Below, in pieces: positions 49,712 through 59,800 of a stretch of 64,000 nucleotides of DNA. The position numbers and the translations under genes are program-made. A model generated the notes under the pieces. It was not told where the DNA came from and did no database searches. It was given only the letters and a program-made list of their open reading frames with translations. The DNA comes from CAYSPG01 sp964432885. Lineage in GTDB: Bacteria > Bacteroidota > Bacteroidia > AKYH767-A > OLB10. Where the stretch lies: the NCBI GenBank assembly GCA_964432885.1, contig CAYSPG010000014.1:20019-84018 (forward strand), read 5' to 3'. Each line of letters begins with the position of its first letter. Within the stretch, counting starts at the first letter, position 1.

Positions 49712-50833
49712 ATGAGAAAATCATTATTAATTGTAGCAGTTTTTTCTGCATTCACATCATTTGCCCAAAAAGCAAGTGTACAGTCGGCTTACCAATATTT
49801 AAAATACGAACAGCTTGACAAAGCCAAAGAAGCCATTGATGGCGCGGTAAATAACGAAAGCACCATGAACAATGAAAAGGCGTGGTATTATCGTGGCCTT
49901 GTTTATCAGGCACTGTACAAAAATGAAAAGTTTCCAAACCTTTCGGCCGACCCACTTGGCGAAGCACTTAAATCATACAACAAAGCCTTAGAACTTAATG
50001 CAAAATTTGAATATGCCGAAGATATAAATGACAAGAAGAAAATGCTGGGCAAGCAATTTGCCGACAAAGGCTACGATGACTTTATGAAAAAAGATTTTAC
50101 ATCTTCACTTGCAGCTTTTGAAAATGTAATTCAGCTTAACCCTGCCGACACGGCCATAGTTTACAATGCAGCCATCAGTGCCGATAGAAACAAAAACACA
50201 GACAAAGCAAAACTCTACTATGGCAAACTGGTTGATATGAATTACAACGAGTCAAAAATTTATCAGCCATACTCACAATTGTTACTTGCAGATAAAGATA
50301 CCGGTAAAGCCCTTGAGGTATTATCAAAAGGAGTAAGTCGTTTTCCGGGTGAAAAATCTATTTTAATTGCACAAACAAACATCTATATAAGTTCAGGAAA
50401 AACTACTGAAGCGCTGCAAGCTATTGACCAGGCCGTAGCGAAAGACCCTACCAACTCGAGTTTATATTTTGCAAAGGGAACCCTATGCGAAAAAGTGGGC
50501 AAAGAAAATGAGGCTGTGCTTGCTTATAAAAAAGCATTTGAAATTAAACCCGACTATTTTGATGCCTATTACAACTTAGGCGCAATGTATTTTAACCAAG
50601 GGGCCAAACTTGCAAATGCAGCAAATACTATTAAGGATAACAATGCCTATGCAAAAGCAAAAAAAGAGTTTGAAGCAAAGTTTACCGAAGCAAAACCTTA
50701 CCTTGAAAAAGCACATGAGCTTAACCCAAAAGACCAATCAACTCTTGTTTCGCTTAAACAACTTTACGCCACACTTAACGATACAGCTAACTATGAGCGG
50801 GTTAAAAAGGCACTTGATGCCTTAGGAAAATAA
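49712..50833 (+). CDS. Periplasmic TPR-repeat protein
   Basis: 373 residues. Signal peptide KSLLIVAVFSAFTSFAQK. The mature part is helical with six or more TPR motifs (AWYYRGLVYQALYKNEKFPN, AVLAYKKAFEIKPDYFDAYY, AIVYNAAISADRNKNTDKAK). Such proteins mediate protein-protein contact. No catalytic domain. It lies 39 bp after gyrA on the same strand, maybe cotranscribed, and converges with uvrB. Function is unknown. Confidence 0.88.
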   Translation: MRKSLLIVAVFSAFTSFAQKASVQSAYQYLKYEQLDKAKEAIDGAVNNESTMNNEKAWYYRGLVYQALYKNEKFPNLSADPLGEALKSYNKALELNAKFEYAEDINDKKKMLGKQFADKGYDDFMKKDFTSSLAAFENVIQLNPADTAIVYNAAISADRNKNTDKAKLYYGKLVDMNYNESKIYQPYSQLLLADKDTGKALEVLSKGVSRFPGEKSILIAQTNIYISSGKTTEALQAIDQAVAKDPTNSSLYFAKGTLCEKVGKENEAVLAYKKAFEIKPDYFDAYYNLGAMYFNQGAKLANAANTIKDNNAYAKAKKEFEAKFTEAKPYLEKAHELNPKDQSTLVSLKQLYATLNDTANYERVKKALDALGK

Positions 50834-50860
50834 CCTCTTTGGTTTATATTCTACATCATT

Positions 50861-52894
50861 TCAATTTCCTGTAAACCGCTCGTCAAAAAGTTTTTGAAGT
50901 TCGTTCATTTCATCACGCAGGCGGGCAGCTTCCAAAAAATCTAAATCTTTTGCCGCTGTATCCATCTGTCGCTTTGTTTTTGATATGGTGTTTTGCATCT
51001 GCTCCTTGCTCATGTATTTTACCACGGGATCGGCCGCATAATTTATCTTTTCGGGTTCAATGTATGCTTTTTCCGCTTGCGCTTTGTATTGAGTTACTAC
51101 AGTTTGTTGCAGTATTTTTTCTTTTGACCGGGTTATTGCAGCAGGTGTAACATTATTTTGCAGGTTATATGCTATTTGCTTTTCGCGCCTGCGGTTGGTT
51201 TCGTCAATAGTTTTCTGCATCGAGTCGGTAATACGGTCGGCATACATAAGCACACGGCCATTCAGGTTTCGTGCTGCACGGCCTGCAGTTTGGGTTAGCG
51301 ATCGGTTGCTACGTAAAAAACCTTCCTTATCCGCATCCAATATTGCTACCAATGATACTTCCGGCAAATCAAGGCCTTCTCGTAAAAGATTTATTCCAAT
51401 CAATACATCATAAACACCAAGCCTGAAATCGCGCAACAACTCCACCCTGTCAAGCGTTTCAACCTCACTGTGTATGTAGCGGCACTTTATATTTAGTTTG
51501 GTTAAATATTTGGCAAGTTCCTCGGCCATGCGCTTGGTCAAGGTTGTTACCAAAACACGTTCCTGCCTTTTTATCGTAACATCTATTTCCTCCAGCAAAT
51601 CATCCACCTGGTTAAGGCAGGGTCTTACCTCAATTACCGGGTCAAGCAAGCCGGTAGGACGTATTACCTGCTCTACGATAACGCCTTCCGACTTTACAAT
51701 TTCATACTCTGCCGGGGTTGCGCTAACATAGATTACCTGCTTTTGCAGCGATTCAAATTCGTCAAACGTAAGCGGGCGGTTATCCATCGCTGCGGGAAGT
51801 CTGAATCCGTAATCAACCAAATTAATTTTCCGCGACCTGTCACCACCATACATAGCTCGTATTTGCGGGAGCGTTACATGACTTTCGTCTATCACCATCA
51901 TAAACTCATCCGGAAAATAATCCAGAAGGCAAAAAGGCCTTGCACCCTTTGCTCTGCCATCAAAGTAGCGCGAATAATTTTCGATACCTGAGCAATATCC
52001 CAATTCACGAATCATTTCCAGATCATAAGTTACACGGTCTTCAAGACGCTTTGCTTCCAGGTGCTTGCCGTTTTCTTTAAAAAACTCAACCTGTTTTACC
52101 ATGTCTTCCTGTATTTGCCATATTGATTGCAACTGGCTTTGCGCATTGGTAACAAAAATGTTTGCCGGAAAAATTGCCGCATTGTCATTCAACTCAAGCC
52201 GCTTTCCGCTCAATGGGTCAATGGTTTCTATTTCATCAATTTCATTGCCAAAAAAAACAATGCGTATCGCTTTCTCAGCATATGCTAAAAAAACATCTAC
52301 CGTATCGCCTTTTACACGAAATGTGCCACGCTTAAATTCTATTTCGCTGCGCGAGTATAAAGCAGTAACCAACTTGTGAAGAAATGCGTTACGACTAATT
52401 TTATCTCCCTTTTGAAAACGGATAATTCCTGATAAAAAATCGGCAGGATTACCTAATCCATAAATACAAGAAACCGATGAAACAACAACAATATCCTTTC
52501 GTCCAGATAGCAGCGATGAAGTGGTGCTTAGCCTTAACTTTTCTATCTCATCGTTTATTGCTAAATCCTTTTCAATATAGGTATTGGTGGATGGAATAAA
52601 TGCTTCGGGCTGGTAATAATCATAATAAGAAACAAAATATTCAACCGCATTATGAGGAAAAAACTGCTTAAACTCTCCGTAGAGTTGTGCAGCAAGCGTT
52701 TTGTTATGACTAAGTATAAGTGCAGGCTTTTGCGTTTGCTCAATTACATTGGCTATTGTAAATGTTTTTCCTGAGCCCGTAACACCAAGTAAAGTTTGAT
52801 GTGGAATCTGTTTATTAATACCATGCACTAATTGTGCTATAGCCTCAGGCTGATCGCCCGTGGGCTTAAAATCAGATACTAGCTCAAACTCCAT
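50861..52894 (-). CDS. uvrB: Excinuclease ABC subunit UvrB
   Basis: 677 residues. UvrB recognises damage with UvrA and hands it to UvrC in nucleotide excision repair. Motifs: Walker A LLGVTGSGKTFTIANV, the beta-hairpin region with YYDYYQPEAFIPSTNTYIEK, helicase motif VIDESHVTLPQ, DVLIGINLLREGLDLPEVSL, QTAGRAARN, and the C-terminal UVR domain AAKDLDFLEAARLRDEMNEL. All are intact. A TAnnTTTG box ends 4 nt upstream of the ATG at 52894. No SOS-box-like operator was recognised. Confidence 0.98.
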   Translation of the reverse strand: MEFELVSDFKPTGDQPEAIAQLVHGINKQIPHQTLLGVTGSGKTFTIANVIEQTQKPALILSHNKTLAAQLYGEFKQFFPHNAVEYFVSYYDYYQPEAFIPSTNTYIEKDLAINDEIEKLRLSTTSSLLSGRKDIVVVSSVSCIYGLGNPADFLSGIIRFQKGDKISRNAFLHKLVTALYSRSEIEFKRGTFRVKGDTVDVFLAYAEKAIRIVFFGNEIDEIETIDPLSGKRLELNDNAAIFPANIFVTNAQSQLQSIWQIQEDMVKQVEFFKENGKHLEAKRLEDRVTYDLEMIRELGYCSGIENYSRYFDGRAKGARPFCLLDYFPDEFMMVIDESHVTLPQIRAMYGGDRSRKINLVDYGFRLPAAMDNRPLTFDEFESLQKQVIYVSATPAEYEIVKSEGVIVEQVIRPTGLLDPVIEVRPCLNQVDDLLEEIDVTIKRQERVLVTTLTKRMAEELAKYLTKLNIKCRYIHSEVETLDRVELLRDFRLGVYDVLIGINLLREGLDLPEVSLVAILDADKEGFLRSNRSLTQTAGRAARNLNGRVLMYADRITDSMQKTIDETNRRREKQIAYNLQNNVTPAAITRSKEKILQQTVVTQYKAQAEKAYIEPEKINYAADPVVKYMSKEQMQNTISKTKRQMDTAAKDLDFLEAARLRDEMNELQKLFDERFTGN

Positions 52895-52898
52895 AAGG

Positions 52899-52906
52899 CA
52901 AATGTA
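52899..52906 (-). promoter_or_regulatory. TAnnTTTG -7 promoter box directly before uvrB
   Basis: TACATTTG on the minus strand ends 4 nt before the uvrB ATG. It is the fifth example of this spacing in the window. Confidence 0.5.
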
Positions 52907-53072
52907 GGGGTTTAGCGTTAGGGTAAATAGTTATAATGTTCCTCAATGCTTAAGTGATTTTATTTTTTTACATAGAAAAATCCTACTGTGAATACAATCA
53001 TGAATGAATTAAACAGTATGCTTTACCAAATGCATTAGAAACAAAGTGAAACATTACATAAATTAATTTCCA

Positions 53073-53080
53073 TACTTTTG
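53073..53080 (+). promoter_or_regulatory. TAnnTTTG -7 promoter box of the E2 gene
   Basis: TACTTTTG lies 28 nt before the ATG at 53109. It may serve the E2, PD40 and DnaQ-like genes together. Confidence 0.55.
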
Positions 53081-53108
53081 GCAGGCAAAGAAATATATTA
53101 TAATACGC

Positions 53109-54422
53109 ATGCCACAAACCGAAATAAAAATGCCCAAAATGGGTGAAAGTGTTGCCGAAGCTACCATCATAAAATGGCTTAAAAATGAAGGAGACAAAAT
53201 TGAGCAGGATGAACCTCTTTTGGAAATAGCCACCGATAAAGTTGACAGTGAAGTACCCGCAACCACAGGCGGAGTTTTGCTAAAAAAACTTTTTGCCGAA
53301 GGTGAAGTTGTACAGGTAGGTAAAGTTATTGCTCTAATTGGCAGCGATGGTGATAACGTTATACCAATAAGCGCACCTACCTCTGCAACTCCGGTTGTTG
53401 CTTCTCCTGCCCCAACCATAACTGCTCCTGCTTCAGTAGCTGTACAAACCAATATATCAGTATCAGGCAATGGCCGTTTTTATTCACCTCTGGTGCGCAA
53501 CATAGCACAACAGGAAGGTATTGGGCAGACTGAACTGGATGCTATACCCGGCACCGGTGCCGAAGGACGAGTAACAAAAAAAGACATACTATCCTATTTG
53601 CAAAACCGCAAGGGTGCACCTGCTCCCAAACCTGCCTCTGTAGCTCAACAGCAGGTTATACAAACTGCCCCCCCTGCTCCTGCCCCATCAATTGCATCTT
53701 CTATCGGTGGTGATGTAGAAATTGTTGAAATGGACCGCATGCGCAAACTTATTGCCGAGCACATGGTAATGTCCAAACACACCTCACCTCACGTTACATC
53801 ATTTGTAGAAGCTGATGTTACCAACATGGTGTTATGGCGCAATAAGGTAAAAAATGAGTTTGAAAAACGCGAAAAAGAAAAAATAACTTTTACCCCGCTG
53901 TTTATTGAAGCGGTGGTGCGCGCCATAAAAGATTTTCCGATGATAAACTCATCGGTTGATGGCACTAAAATTTTGCTAAAGAAAAACATAAACATTGGCA
54001 TGGCCGCAGCACTGCCCAGTGGCAATCTTATAGTTCCGGTAATAAAAAATGCTGACAGGCTTAACCTGTTTGGTTTAACCAAAGCAGTAAATGATTTAAG
54101 TGGCCGAGCACGCAAAAACAAACTTGCTCCTGATGATATTGCTGGCGGAACGTTTACGCTTACTAATGTAGGCACATTCGGTAACCTTATGGGCACCCCC
54201 ATCATCAACCAACCGCAGGTGGCCATCATGGGTACAGGAGCGATTAAGAAAAAACCTGCCGTAATCGAAACCGAATTTGGCGATGCAATTGCCATACGTC
54301 ACATGATGTTTCTATCCCTCTCTTATGACCACCGCATTGTAGATGGTGCTCTGGGTGGAAGTTTTTTAAGGCGTGTTGCTGATTACCTTGAACAGTTTGA
54401 TGCAAGCCGCAGTATTTTTTAA
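53109..54422 (+). CDS. 2-oxo acid dehydrogenase E2 component (dihydrolipoyl acyltransferase)
   Basis: 437 residues. One lipoyl domain (1-78) with the lipoylated Lys in EIATDKVDSEVP, an Ala/Pro-rich linker, a peripheral subunit-binding domain (FYSPLVRNIAQQEGIGQTEL, about 121-157), another linker and the catalytic domain ending in LSYDHRIVDGALGGSFLRRV with the active-site His and Asp. It forms the core of pyruvate, 2-oxoglutarate or branched-chain complexes; the single lipoyl domain and catalytic sequence favour the branched-chain type, but the matching E1 genes are not nearby. The next gene starts 9 bp later. Confidence 0.93.
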   Translation: MPQTEIKMPKMGESVAEATIIKWLKNEGDKIEQDEPLLEIATDKVDSEVPATTGGVLLKKLFAEGEVVQVGKVIALIGSDGDNVIPISAPTSATPVVASPAPTITAPASVAVQTNISVSGNGRFYSPLVRNIAQQEGIGQTELDAIPGTGAEGRVTKKDILSYLQNRKGAPAPKPASVAQQQVIQTAPPAPAPSIASSIGGDVEIVEMDRMRKLIAEHMVMSKHTSPHVTSFVEADVTNMVLWRNKVKNEFEKREKEKITFTPLFIEAVVRAIKDFPMINSSVDGTKILLKKNINIGMAAALPSGNLIVPVIKNADRLNLFGLTKAVNDLSGRARKNKLAPDDIAGGTFTLTNVGTFGNLMGTPIINQPQVAIMGTGAIKKKPAVIETEFGDAIAIRHMMFLSLSYDHRIVDGALGGSFLRRVADYLEQFDASRSIF

Positions 54423-54431
54423 TTTAATACA

Positions 54432-56030
54432 ATGCAAAAAAGGCTCACATTACAATTATTTCTGCTGGCAGGAATAGCCACTGCCCAGGTACCCCAAAAA
54501 AAAGCACCAAAACCTGTGCAACTTACCAAAGAAGTGGCAGGGCAAATGAAAGATGCAGCTGCTGACTATTACAAAAACGAAAACTACAAGCGTGCATTGG
54601 AATTGTATAAGCAGTTGCAGGCCTTTGATCCCGATAACATGGATTTCAATTACAAATTAGGCATGTGCTATCTGAATACCGATGTTGACAAAGGTGCTGC
54701 CGCAAATTACCTTGTAAAAGCATCCACAAAAAAAGACGCACCTAAAGATTTAAACTTTTATTTGGGGAATGCCTTACGTTACCTTAATGAATTAGACGAT
54801 GCCATTGACACATATGAAAAATACAAAGAAGTAAATAACGGTAAGCTTAACCCTAAGTTTAATGTTGACAATAATATTGAGTGGTGCTATCATGCCAAAG
54901 AACTGATAAAAACACCCGTTGCCGTAAAATTTGTTAATGCAGGAAAGCAGGTAAATGCTAACACAGCAGATTTTCGCCCGGTAACCGATGCTGATGGAAG
55001 TTTGCTTTTTTTTACATCAAACCGAAAAGGAAATACAGGTGCTATTGTTGATGGAACAGGTGAATTTACCTCCGATGTGTATTACACCACCTTTGATACC
55101 GCTTTTGCAAAAGCTAAAAATCCTGGCCCCAACATAAATTCAATGGCGTACGAAGAGGCCCTGCACCTAAATGTAAATGCCGACAGGCTTTTGCTTTACC
55201 GTGAGGGAGGCGATGCAGTATCTCCATTGTATGTGGCTGCTGGCAATGGCAAGTCGTGGGAAAAAGCCACACCCATTACCAAAATTCCCATTGGTGATGC
55301 TCTGCAAGGAGCATGCATGACTTCAAACGGAAAAACAATTTATTTCGCTGCTGAAATGAAAGGCGGTAAAGGCGGCAAAGACATTTGGAGCATTACGCAG
55401 GATGAGAAAGGCGAATGGGGTGACCCTAAAAACCTGGGCGATGCTGTCAATACAAAATTTGATGAAATAAACCCGTATTTATTTTTTGACGACCAAACAT
55501 TATTTTTTGCATCACAAGGACATAACAGCATGGGAGGTTTTGATATTTTTAAAACCGACCGCTTTGATGCTGCTATGGCATGGAGTAAGCCTGCCAATGT
55601 TGGGTATCCGCTAAATACTGCCTTTGACGATAAGTTTTTTTGCTTGCTTGCAGATGGAAAAACCGGGTATGTATCAGCCCACAAAAAAGATGGCATAGGT
55701 GAAACTGATATATATAAATTTTATTTACTGCAATCCTTAATTGCAAACAAAGCTGTTTTATTTAAAGCTTATTTACAAAAAACAGATGGCACCGTAGCTA
55801 AAGATGCACTTTGCACCATTGTCAGAAACGATACAGGTGAATCAATGGGGTTATACAAAGCAAATTCGCTAAACGGAAAAGTTACCGCATTGCTTCCTGC
55901 GGGCCATTATAAAATGAAAGTAAAGGGCGTAAAATCGGGTCGCCTTGATGTTGACTTTACAATTACAGGTTCAGAAAAAAATATGCGTTTTGAAAAAATC
56001 TTCAAACTCGCCCCTCCATTAAAAGATTAA
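54432..56030 (+). CDS. TPR/PD40 envelope protein lacking an OmpA domain
   Basis: 532 residues. Signal peptide LFLLAGIATAQ. TPR motifs (MKDAAADYYKNENYKRALEL, FDPDNMDFNYKLGMCYLNTD) at 35-150 precede a PD40/WD-like beta-propeller (SLLFFTSNRKGN, KTIYFAAEMKGGKGGKDIWS, QTLFFASQGHNSMGGFDIF, KTGYVSAHKKDGIGETDIY). A C-terminal Ig-like part follows. This resembles PorE-type proteins of T9SS but lacks the OmpA peptidoglycan-binding domain at its end. It is probably periplasmic. It is close behind the E2 gene (9 bp) and may share its transcript. Confidence 0.85.
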   Translation: MQKRLTLQLFLLAGIATAQVPQKKAPKPVQLTKEVAGQMKDAAADYYKNENYKRALELYKQLQAFDPDNMDFNYKLGMCYLNTDVDKGAAANYLVKASTKKDAPKDLNFYLGNALRYLNELDDAIDTYEKYKEVNNGKLNPKFNVDNNIEWCYHAKELIKTPVAVKFVNAGKQVNANTADFRPVTDADGSLLFFTSNRKGNTGAIVDGTGEFTSDVYYTTFDTAFAKAKNPGPNINSMAYEEALHLNVNADRLLLYREGGDAVSPLYVAAGNGKSWEKATPITKIPIGDALQGACMTSNGKTIYFAAEMKGGKGGKDIWSITQDEKGEWGDPKNLGDAVNTKFDEINPYLFFDDQTLFFASQGHNSMGGFDIFKTDRFDAAMAWSKPANVGYPLNTAFDDKFFCLLADGKTGYVSAHKKDGIGETDIYKFYLLQSLIANKAVLFKAYLQKTDGTVAKDALCTIVRNDTGESMGLYKANSLNGKVTALLPAGHYKMKVKGVKSGRLDVDFTITGSEKNMRFEKIFKLAPPLKD

Positions 56031-56100
56031 TAGCCGTACAAATGCTAAACGCATAATAACCGCTTTTTTTAAAATAACAATCCATAAAATTTAATACTGA

Positions 56101-56871
56101 ATGATATTAGTGCTTCACAGGCCACTCTGCTTTTTTGACCTTGAAACCACCGGTGTAAAAGTTGGCTACGACCGCATTGTTGAAATAAGCATTTTGCGAC
56201 TTCATCCTGATGGTTCAAAAAAAACAAAAACATGGCGTGTAAACCCTCAGATGCCCATCCCCGAAGAAGCTTCAAAGGTGCATGGCATTTATGATATTGA
56301 TGTTGCCGATAAACCTAACTTTAAAACACTGGCTCCTGAAATAAATCAATTTATGTACGATTGCGATTTGGCAGGATACAACAGCAATAAGTTTGATATT
56401 CCGCTTTTAGCCGATGAGTTTTTACGTGCCGAAATTGATTTTGACATTAAAGGACGAAGGCTAGTTGATGTGCAAAACATATTTCATAAAATGGAACCAC
56501 GCAATCTTTCAGCTGCCTATAAATTTTATTGCGATAAAAATTTAGTAAATGCTCACAGTGCAGAAGCAGATGTTACAGCCACTTACGAAATTCTGATTTC
56601 ACAGCTTGAACGATACCAAAGCATTAAGCCCGATGTGAATTTTTTGCACGAGTATTGCAACTCATCACGCAATGTTGACCTTGCCGGTAGAATTGTGTAT
56701 AACGACCTCAAGGAAGAGGTATTTAATTTTGGAAAATACAAGGGACGCAAGGTAACCGATGTTTTTAAAACCGATGCCGGCTATTACGACTGGATGATGA
56801 AAGGCGATTTCAGTCTTCAGACCAAGCAGGTTTTAACTGCTTTAAAGCTTCGCGACTTTAATAAGGGTTGA
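56101..56871 (+). CDS. DnaQ-like 3'-5' exonuclease (DEDDh)
   Basis: 256 residues. ExoI signature CFFDLETTGVKVGYDRIVEI with the DxE metal ligands, HGIYDIDVADKP, NSNKFDIPLLADEFLRAEI (ExoII) and HSAEADVTATYEIL (ExoIII, His and Asp). The residues needed for two-metal catalysis are all present. The C-terminal ~60 residues (FNFGKYKGRKVTDVFKTDAG, YYDWMMKGDFSLQTKQVLT) match a domain often joined to DnaQ-like exonucleases in Bacteroidota, with unknown function. It may proofread or trim DNA or RNA. A 70-bp gap follows the PD40 gene. Confidence 0.95.
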   Translation: MILVLHRPLCFFDLETTGVKVGYDRIVEISILRLHPDGSKKTKTWRVNPQMPIPEEASKVHGIYDIDVADKPNFKTLAPEINQFMYDCDLAGYNSNKFDIPLLADEFLRAEIDFDIKGRRLVDVQNIFHKMEPRNLSAAYKFYCDKNLVNAHSAEADVTATYEILISQLERYQSIKPDVNFLHEYCNSSRNVDLAGRIVYNDLKEEVFNFGKYKGRKVTDVFKTDAGYYDWMMKGDFSLQTKQVLTALKLRDFNKG

Positions 56872-56873
56872 TT

Positions 56874-59800
56874 TTATTGTTTCACCACCTTTACTACTTT
56901 CTTTTCTTTTGGTGTAGTTACCTGCAAAAAGTAAACTCCTGGTAATAGGTTTGACGTTTGTAGTTTGATGTTTGATGTTGTGGTGCTTAAAATGTTTGTT
57001 AAAACTGTTTTACCCAGCACATCTATTAATTGGATTTTATCCCCAACCACAAACATCAAACCACTAACTTCAAACCCATCCGTAAACGGATTCGGAATTA
57101 CTTTTAGCTCACTCCCGTCACTCGTCTCCTGCCACTCGTCCCCTATTTTACAATTAACCGTAACCACCACCGGTACTCCCATTTGTTTAGTACAACCATT
57201 AGCTGTTTCTTTCACATTGTATTGACCAGCTGTGGTGGCTGTGTATGACTGGTTGGTGGCGCCTGTTATGTTAGTGCTGCCTTTTATCCACTGGTAAGTT
57301 ACTCCCGCAAACGTGTTGGCTGTTATGGTCACGCTCTGCCCTGCACAAAAGGTCGTGGGGCCGCTTAAGGTTACAGTTGGATTTGGATTACTGATTATTG
57401 TTAATGCTGCTATGTTTGATGTGGCACTGCATACTCCACCTTGGGTTATTACTACGGTGTAATTTCCTGCTGTGCTGTTTGCATGTGTGGAACTTGTAGC
57501 TCCTGCAATTGCAATGCCTGCACGATACCATTGATAAGTAAAATTATATCCTGTGTTTGCAGTAAATGTTGCTGCGCTGCCATTACAAATTGTTGTGCTT
57601 GATGGTGATGCTGTTGCAGTAAGTGCTGTTATTGCCACAGTGGTAGCCACAGATGTTGCATTGCCACATAGTGATGTTATAGCAACCGTGTATGCACCTG
57701 CTGTGGTGGCATTATAGTTTTGTGTGGTGGCTCCGCTTATGTTAGTCCCATTCTTTTTCCACTGAAACGTATAGCCTGTTCCTGTATTCGCACTCATGGC
57801 TACTGTTGCTCCATTGCAAATATTTACTGTTCCGCTTGGATTTACTAAGGCCACTATGCCACCTGTGCTTACTGCAATTGCATTGCTTGTTGCATTGCCA
57901 CAGTTTGCACTAACATAACAAGTGTAGCTTCCTGCTGTGGTTGCAGTATAGTTGCTGAGAGTAGCTCCTGAAATATTTACATTGTTATTTTTCCATTGGT
58001 AACTGTAACCCGGAATGGCATTGCTTACGCTTAACACCACACTTCCTCCTGTGCAAAAACTTGTTGGACCATTTGCTGCAATTACTGAAGCAACACTTGT
58101 TGCTGTTGTTACCTGCACATCTTGTCCTTGCTTGGTGCAACCGTTTGCTGTTTGTTTTACTCTGTATTTTCCATTGGTGGTTGCTGTGTACGTTTGATTG
58201 GTTGCACCAGCTATATCAATTGAATTTTTTTGCCATTGATATGTAACACCGCTAAATGTATTTGCTGTAAACGTAATTGTACCCGGACTGCAAAATGTTG
58301 TGGGTGTTGTGTAACTCATTGTTGGATTTGGGTTGTTGATTTGTGTTACAACTAAACTATTGCTGGTGGCTGTGCCGCATGAACTTGTTTCTACTACATA
58401 ATAAGTTCCTGCTGCGCCAATTAAATATGTAGAAGAAGTTGCTCCTGATTGCGCCACTGAGTTTTTGTACCACTGGTATGAAATGCCGGTGCCGGTGTTG
58501 GCTGTGAGGGTGATTGAACTTCCTGCACAAAAACTTGTCGGGCCTGTTATAGCTGCCGTTGCTCCTGCACCTGTAAATATATTTATAAAATTAGAAGTGG
58601 CACTGCAACCACCACTATTAGTAACAACACAGCGGTAAGTCCCGCCAACATTGGTTGTGTAGGATGCAGATGTTGCACCAGAAATAGAACTTCCATTGCT
58701 TGTCCACTGATAAGTTAAACCTGTTCCTGTATTTGCATTTAGTGTTACACTTGCTCCGTTACATAAATTAGTAGAACCGCCTGCTGATATTGCTGCTGTA
58801 GCTGCAGGGTTTACTGTTACAACAACAGTATTGCTTGTTGTGGTTCCACACGGTTGAGTTACAAAACAAGAATAGCTGCCTGCTGCCGTTGCATAATAGT
58901 AATATTGTGTTGCGCCTGAAATATTGCTTCCATTTAATTTCCATTGATACTGATAGTAGCTTGAAGATGGCGCAGCCATGTATGCAGTTTGTCCGCTGCA
59001 CAAAGTGGTAACAGGAGCGTTGAGCGTAATAGAATAAACCTGAGTTAAAAGTATCATAGCTGTTGCGGTAATGGTAGTTGTGCCGCATCCCGATTTTGTA
59101 ATTCCACAAGAATAAGTTCCGCTTGATGTTGCAGTGTATGTTGACGAAGTAGCTCCTGTTAATGTACTTCCATTTCTATACCATTGATATGTAACTCCTG
59201 TTGCCGGTGTTGCAGTGTAAACTAAAGTTGAGCATGCACCCACAATATTGCTGGGTGTTATTGCAGGACTAAATCCAGCCGAGTAAACAGGAAACGTGGC
59301 TGAATATCCAACACATCCGTTTGCATTTGTGGTGCGCACCGAAAAGCTTCCAGCTGTTGATGCTGTATAACTCGAACTGGTTGCTCCGCTAATTGGAGAG
59401 GTATTATACCACTGATAAGTAACACCAGCCTGTGTAGTTGAGTTTAAAACAATGGAACCGGGATTACAGAAATAATTATTTCCGGATGTTGAAATTACGG
59501 GTGTGGTGGGTAATGGATTTACAGTAAGTGTGTATGGTGCCGAAACAAAAGTTCCGCATCCGTTAGTTACTTCAACGGTATAATTACCTGATGATAGTTG
59601 AGCTGCAATTTGAGAATATACTGTATTTGTTGCTCCTGAAATGGCAACTCCGTTAAACTTCCATTGAAATGCAGTTATATCACTCCCCGTTGCATTGGAG
59701 TTCATAACAACACTTCCTGATGTGGTTGCACACACTGGATTACCATTAGTGGAAGTAATATTTGCACTGTGCAAACCCGATGTAATTACAAAACCTGCTG

